Part shown: positions 20,548-31,539 of the stretch, one piece after another | Layout: every line of letters begins with the position of its first letter | How positions within the stretch are numbered: position 1 is the first letter of the stretch | Assembly: GCA_019348135.1 (NCBI GenBank) | Contig: JAHWJY010000004.1 | Location: 1 to 60,277, forward strand | Source of the DNA: Actinomycetota bacterium | GTDB lineage: Bacteria; Actinomycetota; Nitriliruptoria; Nitriliruptorales; Nitriliruptoraceae | DNA length: 60,277 nucleotides | Reading direction: 5' to 3' | Position numbers and translations under genes: made by a program | Notes under the pieces: model-generated | Told to the model about the DNA's origin: nothing | Database searches by the model: none | The model's input: the letters and a program-made list of their open reading frames with translations, nothing else

Positions 20548-20585
20548 GCTAGGTTCCGCGCCGACCGGGGACACGGAGGCGGCCG

Positions 20586-21524
20586 GTGACGGACGTGTTG
20601 CGGTGCGCCGGCCTGCGGAAGCGGTTCGGGGACGTCCAGGCGGTGGACGACGTCGGGTTCACGATCGCCGCCGGCGAGACCTACGGCCTGCTGGGACCCA
20701 ACGGGGCCGGCAAGACGACGACCATCTCGATGGTCTGCGGTCTCCTCGAGCCCGACGCCGGCGACATCGCGGTGGCCGGACAGCCGATGTCGCCCCGTGC
20801 CCGGGCCGCCAAGGCCCACGTGGGCTACGTCCCGCAGGACCTCGCCATCTACCCCGACCTCTCGGCCCGGGAGAACCTCACCTTCTTCGCCCGGCTGCAC
20901 GGCGTCCCGGGGCGAGAGCTCTCTCGCCGGGTGGATGCGGTGCTCGAGCTCATCGGCCTGGAGCAGCGTGCCCGCGACCGCACGAGCGACTACTCGGGCG
21001 GGATGAAACGGCGTCTCAACATCGGCATCGGGCTGCTGCACGAGCCCACGCTGCTCGTCCTCGACGAACCCACGGTGGGCGTCGACCCGCAGTCCCGCAA
21101 CGCCATCCTGGAGTCGGTGGCGACCCTGCGCGACGAGGGCATGGGGGTCCTCTACACGACGCACTACATGGAGGAGGCCGAACGGCTCTGCGACCGCATC
21201 GGGATCATCGACGCGGGGCGGCTCCAGGCCGAGGGGACCCGTCGCGAGCTCGTCGGGATGATCGGTGAGGCCGACCGTCTCCGCCTGGTCGCGTCGGGGG
21301 ACCTCGTCGCCGCCGCGGCGGTGCTCGACCGGTCGTCGTACGTGTCGTCGACGCACGTCGACGACGACGGGCTCGACGTGGTGCTGGCGGGCGCCGGTCA
21401 GCACCTCCCGGCCGTCCTCGCCGAGGTGGCGACGACGGGCGTCTCGGTCACGGCCGTGTCCGTCATCGAGCCGGATCTCGAGTCCGTGTTCCTGCACCTC
21501 ACGGGTCGCGGGCTGAGGGACTGA
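20586..21524 (+). CDS. ABC-2 type exporter, ATPase subunit
   Basis: 312 residues from GTG 20586. Walker A GPNGAGKTTT, Q-loop (YVPQDLAIYP), signature YSGGMKRRLNIG, Walker B LLVLDEPTVGVD, and switch His in TTHYMEEAE. The C-terminal third (from about 220) is the extra domain seen in drug and lipid exporter ATPases of this class. It is followed within 1 base by two ABC-2 permeases, so it is the shared ATPase of one exporter. A TAGGTT hexamer about 30 bases upstream may be the promoter -10. Substrate unknown. Confidence 0.95.
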   Translation: MTDVLRCAGLRKRFGDVQAVDDVGFTIAAGETYGLLGPNGAGKTTTISMVCGLLEPDAGDIAVAGQPMSPRARAAKAHVGYVPQDLAIYPDLSARENLTFFARLHGVPGRELSRRVDAVLELIGLEQRARDRTSDYSGGMKRRLNIGIGLLHEPTLLVLDEPTVGVDPQSRNAILESVATLRDEGMGVLYTTHYMEEAERLCDRIGIIDAGRLQAEGTRRELVGMIGEADRLRLVASGDLVAAAAVLDRSSYVSSTHVDDDGLDVVLAGAGQHLPAVLAEVATTGVSVTAVSVIEPDLESVFLHLTGRGLRD

Positions 21525-21525
21525 C

Positions 21526-22692
21526 GTGGGTCCGGTGTGGCTGCTCAGCCGGAAGGACCTGCGCCTGCGCCTGCGTGACCGCAGCGCGTTCCTCTACGGC
21601 ATCGTCGCGCCCTTCGTCCTCGCGGCGATCCTCGGCCTGGTGTTCGGAGGCGTCGGCGAGGGCGCCGACGTCACGATCGGGATCGCCGTCGCCGACACCG
21701 GCGAGGTCGGCCTCGGGCTCCAGCGTGCGTTCGACGACGGGTCCGGCGACCGGGAGATCGGCGATCCCGTCCGGATGGCGCGCTTCGCGGACCGTGACGC
21801 CGCGGCCGCCGCGGTGGACGCCGGCGAGGTCGGCGCGGCCGTGGTCGTCCCCGCCGGCACCAGCGACGCGCTGCGGGGCACCGGGCCGGTCGAGCTCGAG
21901 GTGCTGACCCGCGCGGACGAGGGGCTCGCCGCCACGGTGGCGGACGCGGTCGCCCGTGGGCTGGCGGCGGATCTCACGACCCGTCGCGTCCTCGCAGCGG
22001 TCGGGACCCTGGCCGGTCTCCCGGCGGACGACGTGGCCGCCACGGTCGCCGATCCGCCCGAGCTCCTCGCGCTCACGGACGCCGCCACGGACGACCGACA
22101 GCTCGACGCCGACACCTACCTCGCGGCGGGGATGGCCGTCTTCTTCCTGTTCTTCACCGTCCAGTTCGGGGTCACGAGCCTCCTCGACGAGCGACGGGAG
22201 GGGACCCTGGCGCGGCTCCTCGCGGCCCCGCTGTCGGCCCGTCAGGTCGTGGCCTCGAAGGCCCTGACGAGCCTCTTGCTGGGGCTCGTCTCGATGACCG
22301 CGCTCGTCGTGGCGTCCAGCCTGTTCCTCGGCGCGAGCTGGGGTTCGCCCGGCGCCGTGGCGCTGCTCGTCGTCGCGGCCGTCCTCTCGTCGGTGGGGCT
22401 CGTGACGTTGCTGGCCTCCTTCGCCCGGACGGCGGAGCAGGCATCCACCTGGCAGTCGATCGTGGCCGTCGTCTCCGGCATGCTCGGGGGAGCGTTCTTC
22501 CCGGTGGGCGAGGGGGCCGTGCTGCGGGCGTTGTCGCGCCTGACCCCGCACTCCTGGTTCCTCGGCGGGCTCAGCGACATCGCCGGGGGCGCCGGTCCCG
22601 GAGCCGTCGCGGCGTCGCTCCTCGTGCTGGTCGCGTTCGGTGCGGCCACGGGCGTGGTCGGTGCCGTCCGGCTCCGGAGGGGGATGGTGTGA
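21526..22692 (+). CDS. ABC-2 type exporter, permease subunit 1
   Basis: 388 residues from GTG 21526. One membrane helix near the N-terminus (about 22-40), a large extracytoplasmic region (about 45-200), then five hydrophobic segments (from FLFFTVQFGVTSLLDERREG onward) as in ABC2_membrane_3 proteins. The motif LDERREGTLARLLAAPLS is the usual coupling segment after the second helix. Ends in a GTGA overlap with the second permease. Confidence 0.9.
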   Translation: MGPVWLLSRKDLRLRLRDRSAFLYGIVAPFVLAAILGLVFGGVGEGADVTIGIAVADTGEVGLGLQRAFDDGSGDREIGDPVRMARFADRDAAAAAVDAGEVGAAVVVPAGTSDALRGTGPVELEVLTRADEGLAATVADAVARGLAADLTTRRVLAAVGTLAGLPADDVAATVADPPELLALTDAATDDRQLDADTYLAAGMAVFFLFFTVQFGVTSLLDERREGTLARLLAAPLSARQVVASKALTSLLLGLVSMTALVVASSLFLGASWGSPGAVALLVVAAVLSSVGLVTLLASFARTAEQASTWQSIVAVVSGMLGGAFFPVGEGAVLRALSRLTPHSWFLGGLSDIAGGAGPGAVAASLLVLVAFGAATGVVGAVRLRRGMV

Positions 22693-23813
22693 GGGCCGTC
22701 CTGGCGATCGCGACGATGAACCTGCGTCGCCTCCTGCGCGAGCGGTCGTCGCTGTTCTTCGTCTTCATCTTCCCGCTGGCGCTGATCCTGCTGATCGGCG
22801 CCACGTTCGGTGGCGGCGTCGAGCGGAGCCTGACCGTCGCGTCCGGCGGCACGGCGCTCGGCGAGGAGCTCACGGCCGCGCTCGCCGACGTCGAGGGCGT
22901 CGAGGTCGAACGCGTCGACACGGCCGGCGAGGTCGCCGACGCGGTCGCCCTCGGTCGGGCGACGGCCGGCGTCGTCGTCGACGCCGAGGCGGGGCAGGTC
23001 CGGTTCCTCACGCGCCCGAGCTCCACCGGACCGGCGCTGCGGAGCGCGGTCGACGCGGCCGTCGCGAGGGTCTCCACGCGGGCGGCCGCGATGTCCCTCG
23101 TGGGACCGGGCCGGACCGGCCTGGTCGACGACGTCCTGGCGGCCGTCCCGGCCGTGGCCGTCACCGACGCACGCATCGGCGGGGACCCGTCGGGCCTGGA
23201 CGACCTCGGACGCTTCGACCTCGGGGCGGCCCAACAGCTCTTCCTGTTCGTGTTCGTCACCTCCCTGTCCGGCTCCGCGGCGCTCATCCTCTCGCGCCAG
23301 CTCGGGCTCACGCGACGCATGCTCGCGGCCCCGGTCACGACCGCGCAGGTCCTCGCCGGCGAGGCGCTCGGCCGCTTCGCCATCGCGCTCGTGCAGGGGC
23401 TCTACATCATCGTCGGGACGGCGCTGCTCTTCGACGTGGCGTGGGGGGACCCGCTCGTCATCGGGGTCGTGCTGATCGTCTTCTGTGCCATCTCCGCTGG
23501 AGCGGCGATGCTCGTCGGCGCGAGCCTGCGCAACGACCAGCAGGCCAGCGGCATCGGCGTGATGGCGGGGCTCGGCATCGCGGCGTTGGGGGGCAGCATG
23601 ATCTCGCTCGACTTCATGACGATCGGGATGCGCCGGGTCGCGCACGTCACGCCGCACGCCTGGGCCCTCGACGCGGTCGCCGAGAGCGTCCGGTTCGGGG
23701 GCGGTCTGGGTGACGTCGTGGTGGAGATCGCCGTGCTCCTGGCCTTCGCGGTCGTGCTCCTCACGGCGGCCACCTGGGCGCTGCACCGGGCGACCGTCCG
23801 GACGGCGTCGTGA
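22689..23813 (+). CDS. ABC-2 type exporter, permease subunit 2
   Basis: 374 residues, same layout as the preceding permease: first helix (about 18-36), an external domain to about residue 175, then five hydrophobic segments (ILSRQLGLTRRMLAAPVTT is the coupling segment). The two permeases are clearly diverged paralogues and probably form a heterodimer with two copies of the ATPase. Start overlaps the first permease by 4 bases. Confidence 0.9.
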   Translation: MRAVLAIATMNLRRLLRERSSLFFVFIFPLALILLIGATFGGGVERSLTVASGGTALGEELTAALADVEGVEVERVDTAGEVADAVALGRATAGVVVDAEAGQVRFLTRPSSTGPALRSAVDAAVARVSTRAAAMSLVGPGRTGLVDDVLAAVPAVAVTDARIGGDPSGLDDLGRFDLGAAQQLFLFVFVTSLSGSAALILSRQLGLTRRMLAAPVTTAQVLAGEALGRFAIALVQGLYIIVGTALLFDVAWGDPLVIGVVLIVFCAISAGAAMLVGASLRNDQQASGIGVMAGLGIAALGGSMISLDFMTIGMRRVAHVTPHAWALDAVAESVRFGGGLGDVVVEIAVLLAFAVVLLTAATWALHRATVRTAS

Positions 23814-23859
23814 CGGGACTACCATCCGGGGCCCAGACGACCGCAGGAGAGACACCCCC

Positions 23860-24246
23860 GTGACGGACATGCTGTTCGAGATCCACCGTGGGCTGGGGTA
23901 CGTCGCCTTCGTGGTCGTGCTGGTGGCGTCGGTGATGGCGTTCAACCGCGCCAAGAACGGGCAGGAGTTCTCCGACGGCATGCCCAAGGCCGCGGTCATC
24001 CTCCTGGACATCCAGGTGCTCGTCGGCGTGGTCTTCTACGTCCTCGGCGAGGGATGGGAGGCCGAACCGGTCGTGGCGCTCGTCCACCCCCTGGTCAACG
24101 TCGCCGCGGTCGGACTGGCCCACGCCGGCCTCGGCCGTGCCCGGCGGGAGCAGATGGCCCTCGACGCCCACCGCACGGTGGGTCGGGCCCTCGCCGTGGC
24201 GATGGTGCTGCTCCTCGTCGGCATCGGGCTCGTCTCCACCAACTGA
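23860..24246 (+). CDS. Small four-helix membrane protein of unknown function
   Basis: 128 residues from GTG 23860, with CAGGAGA 11 bases before and a TACCAT hexamer about 40 bases before as a likely -10. Four hydrophobic helices, with His residues at helix ends (EIHRGLGY, LVHPLVN, LAHAGLG, DAHRTVG). The placement of paired His resembles small heme-b membrane proteins, but this is only suggestive. It has its own promoter-like site and follows the ABC-2 operon by 46 bases. Confidence 0.65.
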   Translation: MTDMLFEIHRGLGYVAFVVVLVASVMAFNRAKNGQEFSDGMPKAAVILLDIQVLVGVVFYVLGEGWEAEPVVALVHPLVNVAAVGLAHAGLGRARREQMALDAHRTVGRALAVAMVLLLVGIGLVSTN

Positions 24247-24265
24247 GCCATACGTCCGCCGGGCG

Positions 24266-25921
24266 ATGCCCCCGTTGGTACGGTGCGCCGTCGTCGCGGG
24301 GGGCGCGGTGGGTGGATCCATCCCTGAGGACGGGGCTCGAGCGGCGATCGAGCACCTCCTCCGCGCTGCCCACCGGCACCTCGGGATGGAAGCGGCGTTC
24401 CTGGCGGAGCTGACCGAGACGCAGCAGCTGTACCGCGCGACCAGCGACGAGACCGCCAGCTTCACGATCCTCTCCGGAGGTTCGCTGCCGCGGCTGGAGA
24501 GCTTCTGCCAGCACGTCCTCACGCGGAACGCGCCGTGGGTCGTCCCCGACACCCGGGAGGACCCGACGGCCCGGGCCCTCGCGATCACCGAGACCGGGCG
24601 CTTCGGCGCCTACATCGGTGTGCCCGTCCGCCTCCTCGACGGCACGGTCTTCGGCACGCTGTGCTGCATCAGCCACGACGCCTGTCCCGGACTCGGCGAC
24701 CGCGACGTGCACATCCTCGAGGCGCTCGCCGACGTCCTCGCCTTCCACGCCACCCAGATGCGGGACGCGGGGGAGCAGCTCCGTGGCCTGCGCTCCGGGA
24801 CGGTCGAGCTGGCCGATCGGCTGCGGTCGCAGGAGACACGCCTGGGACTGCTGTCGGAGGTCGTGCGGGGCGCCCGGACACCGACGATCGTGTTCGACCC
24901 CGTGAGCCTCCGGGTGGACTACTGCAACGACGCCGCCGCGACCCTGCTCGGCAAGACCCCCGGCGACGTGCTCGGGACGCCCCTGTGGCAGCACACCCGT
25001 CGCTGGACCGAAGCGGGGATGCGCGAGGAGCTCGGCAGGGTGCTCGGCGACGGCCCACCGACCCGTTCCTTCGAGACGGAGGTCCCCGAGACCGGGCAGG
25101 TCTTCGACGTCCTGGTGCAGCGGATCACGACGGGGTCGGGCGAGGCCGCCGTGCTGCTCACCGCCCACGACGTGACCGAGCATCGGCGCTCCTCCGAGCG
25201 CCTCGAGCAGGCGTTGGCCATGGAGCAGGAGGCCGGCGAGGGACTGCGCCGGCTCGACAGCATGCGCAACGCGTTCCTGACGGCGGTGTCGCACGAGCTC
25301 CGGACGCCCCTGACGATCGTCCGGCTCGCGGCCGAGACCCTGAGCAAGGGTCGCGCCGCCCCGGATCTCGCCCAGCAGCTGCTCGAACGGATGATGTCCA
25401 ACGCGGACCGGCTCGACCGGCTGCTCGGTGACCTCCTCGACCTCAACCAGTTCTCGCACGGGCAGCTGCGTCTCGTGCGGGAGGAGGTCGCGCTCGACGA
25501 GCTCGTCCGGGAGGCCCTGGCGCAGGTCGAGCTCGACGACCACGAGCTCGTCCTGGAGCTCGAGCCCGTCTCCGCCGTGGTGGCACGCACGAAGGTCGAG
25601 CGCATCGTCGTCAACCTCGTCGTGAACGCGTCGGTGCACACCGGGTCCGGCACGATCACCGTCCGTCTGGCGCGGGAAGGTGAGGCGGCGATCCTGTCGG
25701 TCGAGGACGAGGGAGCGGGTGTCGCCGAGCAGGACCGGGAGGTCCTCTTCGAGCCGTTCCGGCAGGGCGAGACGGCCCCCTCGCACCGCCCCGGCACCGG
25801 CATCGGCCTGTCGCTCGTGGCGGCGTTCGCCGAGCTCCACGGTGGGCGTGCGTGGATCGACGAAGCGCCCGGTGGCGGCGCGGCCTTCCGCGTCCTGCTC
25901 CCGACCGCCGCCCAGGACTGA
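24266..25921 (+). CDS. GAF-PAS sensor histidine kinase, soluble
   Basis: 551 residues from ATG 24266; GTG at 24308 is an equally possible start, and neither has a good ribosome site. A GAF domain (about 25-165), a PAS-like domain (about 190-300), then HisKA with the phosphorylated His343 in AVSHELRTPLT, N-box VNLVVNASVHT, G1 VEDEGAGV and G2 GTGIGLSLV. No membrane helix, so it is cytoplasmic. No response regulator gene is nearby, which makes it an orphan kinase. The signal is unknown. Convergent with a small minus-strand membrane-protein gene 4 bases away. Confidence 0.9.
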   Translation: MPPLVRCAVVAGGAVGGSIPEDGARAAIEHLLRAAHRHLGMEAAFLAELTETQQLYRATSDETASFTILSGGSLPRLESFCQHVLTRNAPWVVPDTREDPTARALAITETGRFGAYIGVPVRLLDGTVFGTLCCISHDACPGLGDRDVHILEALADVLAFHATQMRDAGEQLRGLRSGTVELADRLRSQETRLGLLSEVVRGARTPTIVFDPVSLRVDYCNDAAATLLGKTPGDVLGTPLWQHTRRWTEAGMREELGRVLGDGPPTRSFETEVPETGQVFDVLVQRITTGSGEAAVLLTAHDVTEHRRSSERLEQALAMEQEAGEGLRRLDSMRNAFLTAVSHELRTPLTIVRLAAETLSKGRAAPDLAQQLLERMMSNADRLDRLLGDLLDLNQFSHGQLRLVREEVALDELVREALAQVELDDHELVLELEPVSAVVARTKVERIVVNLVVNASVHTGSGTITVRLAREGEAAILSVEDEGAGVAEQDREVLFEPFRQGETAPSHRPGTGIGLSLVAAFAELHGGRAWIDEAPGGGAAFRVLLPTAAQD

Positions 25922-25925
25922 CCCA

Positions 25926-26366
25926 TCACCCGATCCCGCGCACCCACCCGGGGACCGCCACGGCCGTCGCGACGAGAAGCGCGGTCCACGCGGCGAGATG
26001 CACCACGACCGGGAGGACGACGAGCACGGTCCCCACGTGACGCCACCCGCCGCCCGACGACGCCGCGAGACGCCTCCCCGTCCAGATCAGGATCGTCGCC
26101 CCCACGAACACGGGGACGAGGACCACCACCCCGATCAGCGCCGTGGTCGCGGCGGGTCCCGGCGTGCAGCCCCACCCGATCCCGTAGCACGTCGGCGGGT
26201 CGGCCCGGTCGGCGAACCACAGGGCGACGAACCCGATGAACGACCCGGACGCGAGCAGCACCACGACCGCCAGGTTGGCCACCTTCGCCATCCATGGCGT
26301 GGCTGCGCGCTCCACCAGCGCGTCCCAACGACCCGGAGGCGGGAGCCGGGATCCCTGCATGCCCAT
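25926..26366 (-). CDS. Small integral membrane protein
   Basis: 146 residues. Three hydrophobic helices (about 28-49, 72-95 and 110-135) with a short Cys-containing external loop (PPTCYGIGWGCTPGP) that may form a disulfide. The ending LVVLPVVVHLAAW is partly repeated in the fragment just upstream. No family recognised. It lies 150 bases after the metallo-beta-lactamase-fold gene on the same strand. Confidence 0.6.
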   Translation of the reverse strand: MGMQGSRLPPPGRWDALVERAATPWMAKVANLAVVVLLASGSFIGFVALWFADRADPPTCYGIGWGCTPGPAATTALIGVVVLVPVFVGATILIWTGRRLAASSGGGWRHVGTVLVVLPVVVHLAAWTALLVATAVAVPGWVRGIG

Positions 26367-26373
26367 CTCCTCG

Positions 26374-26460
26374 TCAGCGGGGAAGCGTCCAGACGGAGGC
26401 TACGACGAGGCCGACCAGCGCGACGGCGTGGTGCACGACGGGGAGGACGACCAACGCCAC
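26374..26460 (-). pseudogene. Remnant of a paralogue of the adjacent small membrane protein
   Basis: A 28-codon stretch (GTG 26460 to TGA 26374) encodes one hydrophobic helix beginning VALVVLPVVHHAVALVGLVV. It matches the last helix of the next gene (VLVVLPVVVHLAAW), including the LVVLPVV-H core, in a different copy. A stop codon lies 6 codons upstream, so the rest of the protein is gone. Most likely the tail of a decayed tandem duplicate; a tiny real gene is possible, and chance similarity between hydrophobic helices cannot be excluded. Confidence 0.4.
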
Positions 26461-26516
26461 CGAGCAGCCCGCCGGTCACGCTCGTCCTCGGATGGCCGCA
26501 GGGTCCTGAGGCCACG

Positions 26517-27179
26517 TCACCAGCCGCGGGCGCGCCACTCGGCGAGCTGCGGTCGTTCCGTGCCGAGCGTCGTGTCGTCGCCGTGGCCGGGGTAGACCCA
26601 GGTCTCGTCCGGCAGGCGGTCGAACACCTTCGACTCGAGGCCGTCCATCAGCTGCGCGAACCGGACGGGGTCCTTCCACGTGTTGCCGGGCCCGCCGGGG
26701 AAGAGGCTGTCCCCCGTGAACAGGTGCGGTCGCTCCTCGCCCTGCACCAGGAAGTGGAGCGACCCGTCGGTGTGTCCGGGGGTGTGGATGACCTCGACGC
26801 GGAGGTCACCGACCTCGATCACGTCGCCGTCGGTCAGCTCGACGTCGACCGGCCGGGGGAAGAGCTCCGCATCGCCGGGGTGGCCCCAGATCCGGAGCCC
26901 GGGGTCCTGCTTGAGGTCGTCCCACGCCCGCACGTGGTCCCAGTGGCCGTGGGTCTGGACGACCGCGAGCGCCGAGACGTCGGTCAGCTCCTGGCGGATG
27001 CGGTCCGGCCGGGCGGCCGCGTCGACGACGAGCGCCTCGTTCGTCCGGGTGCACGCCAGCACGTAGACGTTGTTGTCCATCTCCTCGACGGAGAACTTCC
27101 GGATCCGGAGATGGCCGTCGCGCCGCTCGATCGCCGGCCCGTCGGGCTCGACGTGTCCCTGCTCGCCGTACTCGGTCAT
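26517..27179 (-). CDS. Metallo-beta-lactamase-fold hydrolase (glyoxalase II-like)
   Basis: 220 residues from ATG 27179. Metal ligands are visible as HGHWDH (the HxHxDH motif), HTPGHTDGS, FTGDSLFPGG and a final YPGHGDDTT, the order of glyoxalase II and related thioesterases or persulfide dioxygenases. There is no rhodanese or other extra domain. Probably hydrolyses a small thioester; the exact substrate cannot be told. A promoter-like GGTTACGG lies just upstream on the minus strand. Confidence 0.88.
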   Translation of the reverse strand: MTEYGEQGHVEPDGPAIERRDGHLRIRKFSVEEMDNNVYVLACTRTNEALVVDAAARPDRIRQELTDVSALAVVQTHGHWDHVRAWDDLKQDPGLRIWGHPGDAELFPRPVDVELTDGDVIEVGDLRVEVIHTPGHTDGSLHFLVQGEERPHLFTGDSLFPGGPGNTWKDPVRFAQLMDGLESKVFDRLPDETWVYPGHGDDTTLGTERPQLAEWRARGW

Positions 27180-27228
27180 GGTCGACCTCCTCGCCGCGAC
27201 CGTAACCGCCATCCCTCGCGCCGGGGCA

Positions 27229-27271
27229 CACGACCGGCCCGTCCCACCGGTCGGTGAGCGGCATGGTCGTG
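27229..27271 (-). terminator. Nested inverted repeat after the DUF222 HNH gene
   Basis: Inner stem CGACCGG / CCGGTCG (27231-27237 and 27247-27253) with a 9-base loop, and an outer pair CACGACC / GGTCGTG (27229-27235 and 27265-27271) that competes with it. Position fits termination of the HNH transcript before the next minus-strand gene. Confidence 0.45.
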
Positions 27272-27277
27272 CGCGGT

Positions 27278-28561
27278 TCAGAAGGGCAGGGGGTCGCCGA
27301 ACGGGTCGGTCGGCGGATCGCCGGGCGGGTCGGGGCCGGCGGCGGGTCCCGGGTCGGGTCGGAGCGGGGTGCCCTTCGGCAGCGACCGGTAGGTGCGCCC
27401 GTCGCGTCGGATGGTGAACACGCCGGTGGCGGGGTCGAGGTGGTTGGACCAGCCGCGCCGGTGGAGGTGCTGGTGCCAGCGGCTGCGGAGGCTGACGAGC
27501 CGGTCGGGGTGGTGATCGCCGCCCTTGGCCCGTTCGTGGGTGTGGTGGACGTCGGTCCACGCGATCGGGGCGCGGGAGCCGGGCATGCGGTCGCCACGGT
27601 CGCGCAGGGCCACGGCCCGTTGGACGTCACGCGGGACCGCGGGGGCGTGGCGCTTCCTCGAGGTGGCGAGCGGTCGGGCGCCGTCCATCAGGGTCACCCG
27701 CAGGTCCGCGTCCTCGGTCAGGGCCTCGACGGTGCGGGCGGTCAACGTCGCGAGCGGTCCGTCGACGTGGAGGTCGACCGTGCCGGCGGCGTTGGTCGAC
27801 ACCTGCGACAGGTCGACCAGCACGTTCAGGAGTGGCTTCGCGGTGCGGCTGGGTCCGCCGGCGAGGTGCTCCTCCGCCAGACGCTCGAGACCGATCGCGA
27901 GCCGCTGGCCGCGGGTGGTGTCCGCATCGATCGGTGGGGCGGCGTCCAGCAGGGCGTTGCTGATCTTGGCACTCCGCGGACCCGGGCCGTACTCGCCGTA
28001 GACCTTCATTCCGCCGTCGAGGCGCGCCTGCAGCGACAGGAAGTCGGCCTGCTCACGCCGTTCCTCGGCACGCTCGGCACGGGCGTTGTCCTCGAGGTCC
28101 CACACGGCCCGGTCGACCGCGTCGAGCAGCCCGTCCGGGCCGTACGCGTCGACCTCGTCGACGGTGGCGGCGATGCGTCGGTCGAGGACACCGCGGTCGG
28201 CGACGCGCAGACGGGAGGCCTTGCGGCAGATGTTGCGGACCTGCCCCCACGACAGCTGCCCGTCCTGCCACAAGCCGGTGACGGTCGGGAGGCTGCGCAG
28301 AACGTCGGCGGCGGTCAGGATGGTGGACCGGTCGGAGGAGATCTGTCGGCACAGGTTCGCGAGCAACAGGTCCGGTGGCAGCCCCTCGACGGTCTCGCAC
28401 ACCCCCGTGCCGACCGTGGCGGACAGCGCCAGGACCGCATCGCAGATGGCCCGCTCGGCGTCCGCGAGCCGGTCGACCGCCGAGGCCAGCGCCCCGGCCG
28501 CCTCCGCCACCGACGGCACGACCGGACCGGTCGGGGGAGCGGCGCGGTGGTTCGAGGTCAT
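27278..28561 (-). CDS. DUF222 / HNH endonuclease-like protein (13E12-type)
   Basis: 427 residues. The N-terminal DUF222 region (about 15-300) is typical of the large actinobacterial 13E12-repeat family; the C-terminal HNH part reads TDVHHTHERAKGGDHHPDRL followed by WHQHLH. Most members have zinc-binding Cys pairs around this core (for example GCxxPGC); here the matching positions are GDRMPGS and SLRSRWH, so no Cys ligand remains while the HH and Asn/Asp-type positions are partly kept. A Pro-rich tail ends the protein. It starts 33 bases from an SOS box shared with uvrA, so it may be damage-induced. Confidence 0.88.
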   Translation of the reverse strand: MTSNHRAAPPTGPVVPSVAEAAGALASAVDRLADAERAICDAVLALSATVGTGVCETVEGLPPDLLLANLCRQISSDRSTILTAADVLRSLPTVTGLWQDGQLSWGQVRNICRKASRLRVADRGVLDRRIAATVDEVDAYGPDGLLDAVDRAVWDLEDNARAERAEERREQADFLSLQARLDGGMKVYGEYGPGPRSAKISNALLDAAPPIDADTTRGQRLAIGLERLAEEHLAGGPSRTAKPLLNVLVDLSQVSTNAAGTVDLHVDGPLATLTARTVEALTEDADLRVTLMDGARPLATSRKRHAPAVPRDVQRAVALRDRGDRMPGSRAPIAWTDVHHTHERAKGGDHHPDRLVSLRSRWHQHLHRRGWSNHLDPATGVFTIRRDGRTYRSLPKGTPLRPDPGPAAGPDPPGDPPTDPFGDPLPF

Positions 28562-28593
28562 GACGGGAACCTACCCCGCACCTGTGACACCGG

Positions 28594-28609
28594 TCGAACG
28601 GGTGTTCGA
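28594..28609. promoter_or_regulatory. LexA (SOS) box between the HNH gene and uvrA
   Basis: TCGAACGGGTGTTCGA is a perfect 6+4+6 palindrome and matches the mycobacterial/Bacillus LexA consensus (TCGAAC-N4-GTTCGA). It lies 84 bases before the uvrA start and 33 bases before the HNH start, on the opposite strand, so one LexA dimer could repress both. A TACCCT at 28630-28635 is a possible uvrA -10. Confidence 0.8.
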
Positions 28610-28692
28610 CTGCTTGTGGAGAAACCGGCTACCCTCGGCTGGGTACCCTCGAGCGGCTGCGTCCAAGCCGAGCGCCCCCAAGGACCGCGCCA

Positions 28693-31539
<2,847 letters not shown>

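Noticed and set aside
24266-24310. A firm choice of start for the histidine kinase
   Set aside because: ATG 24266 and GTG 24308 both lack good ribosome sites; the longer form is listed but the true start is open.
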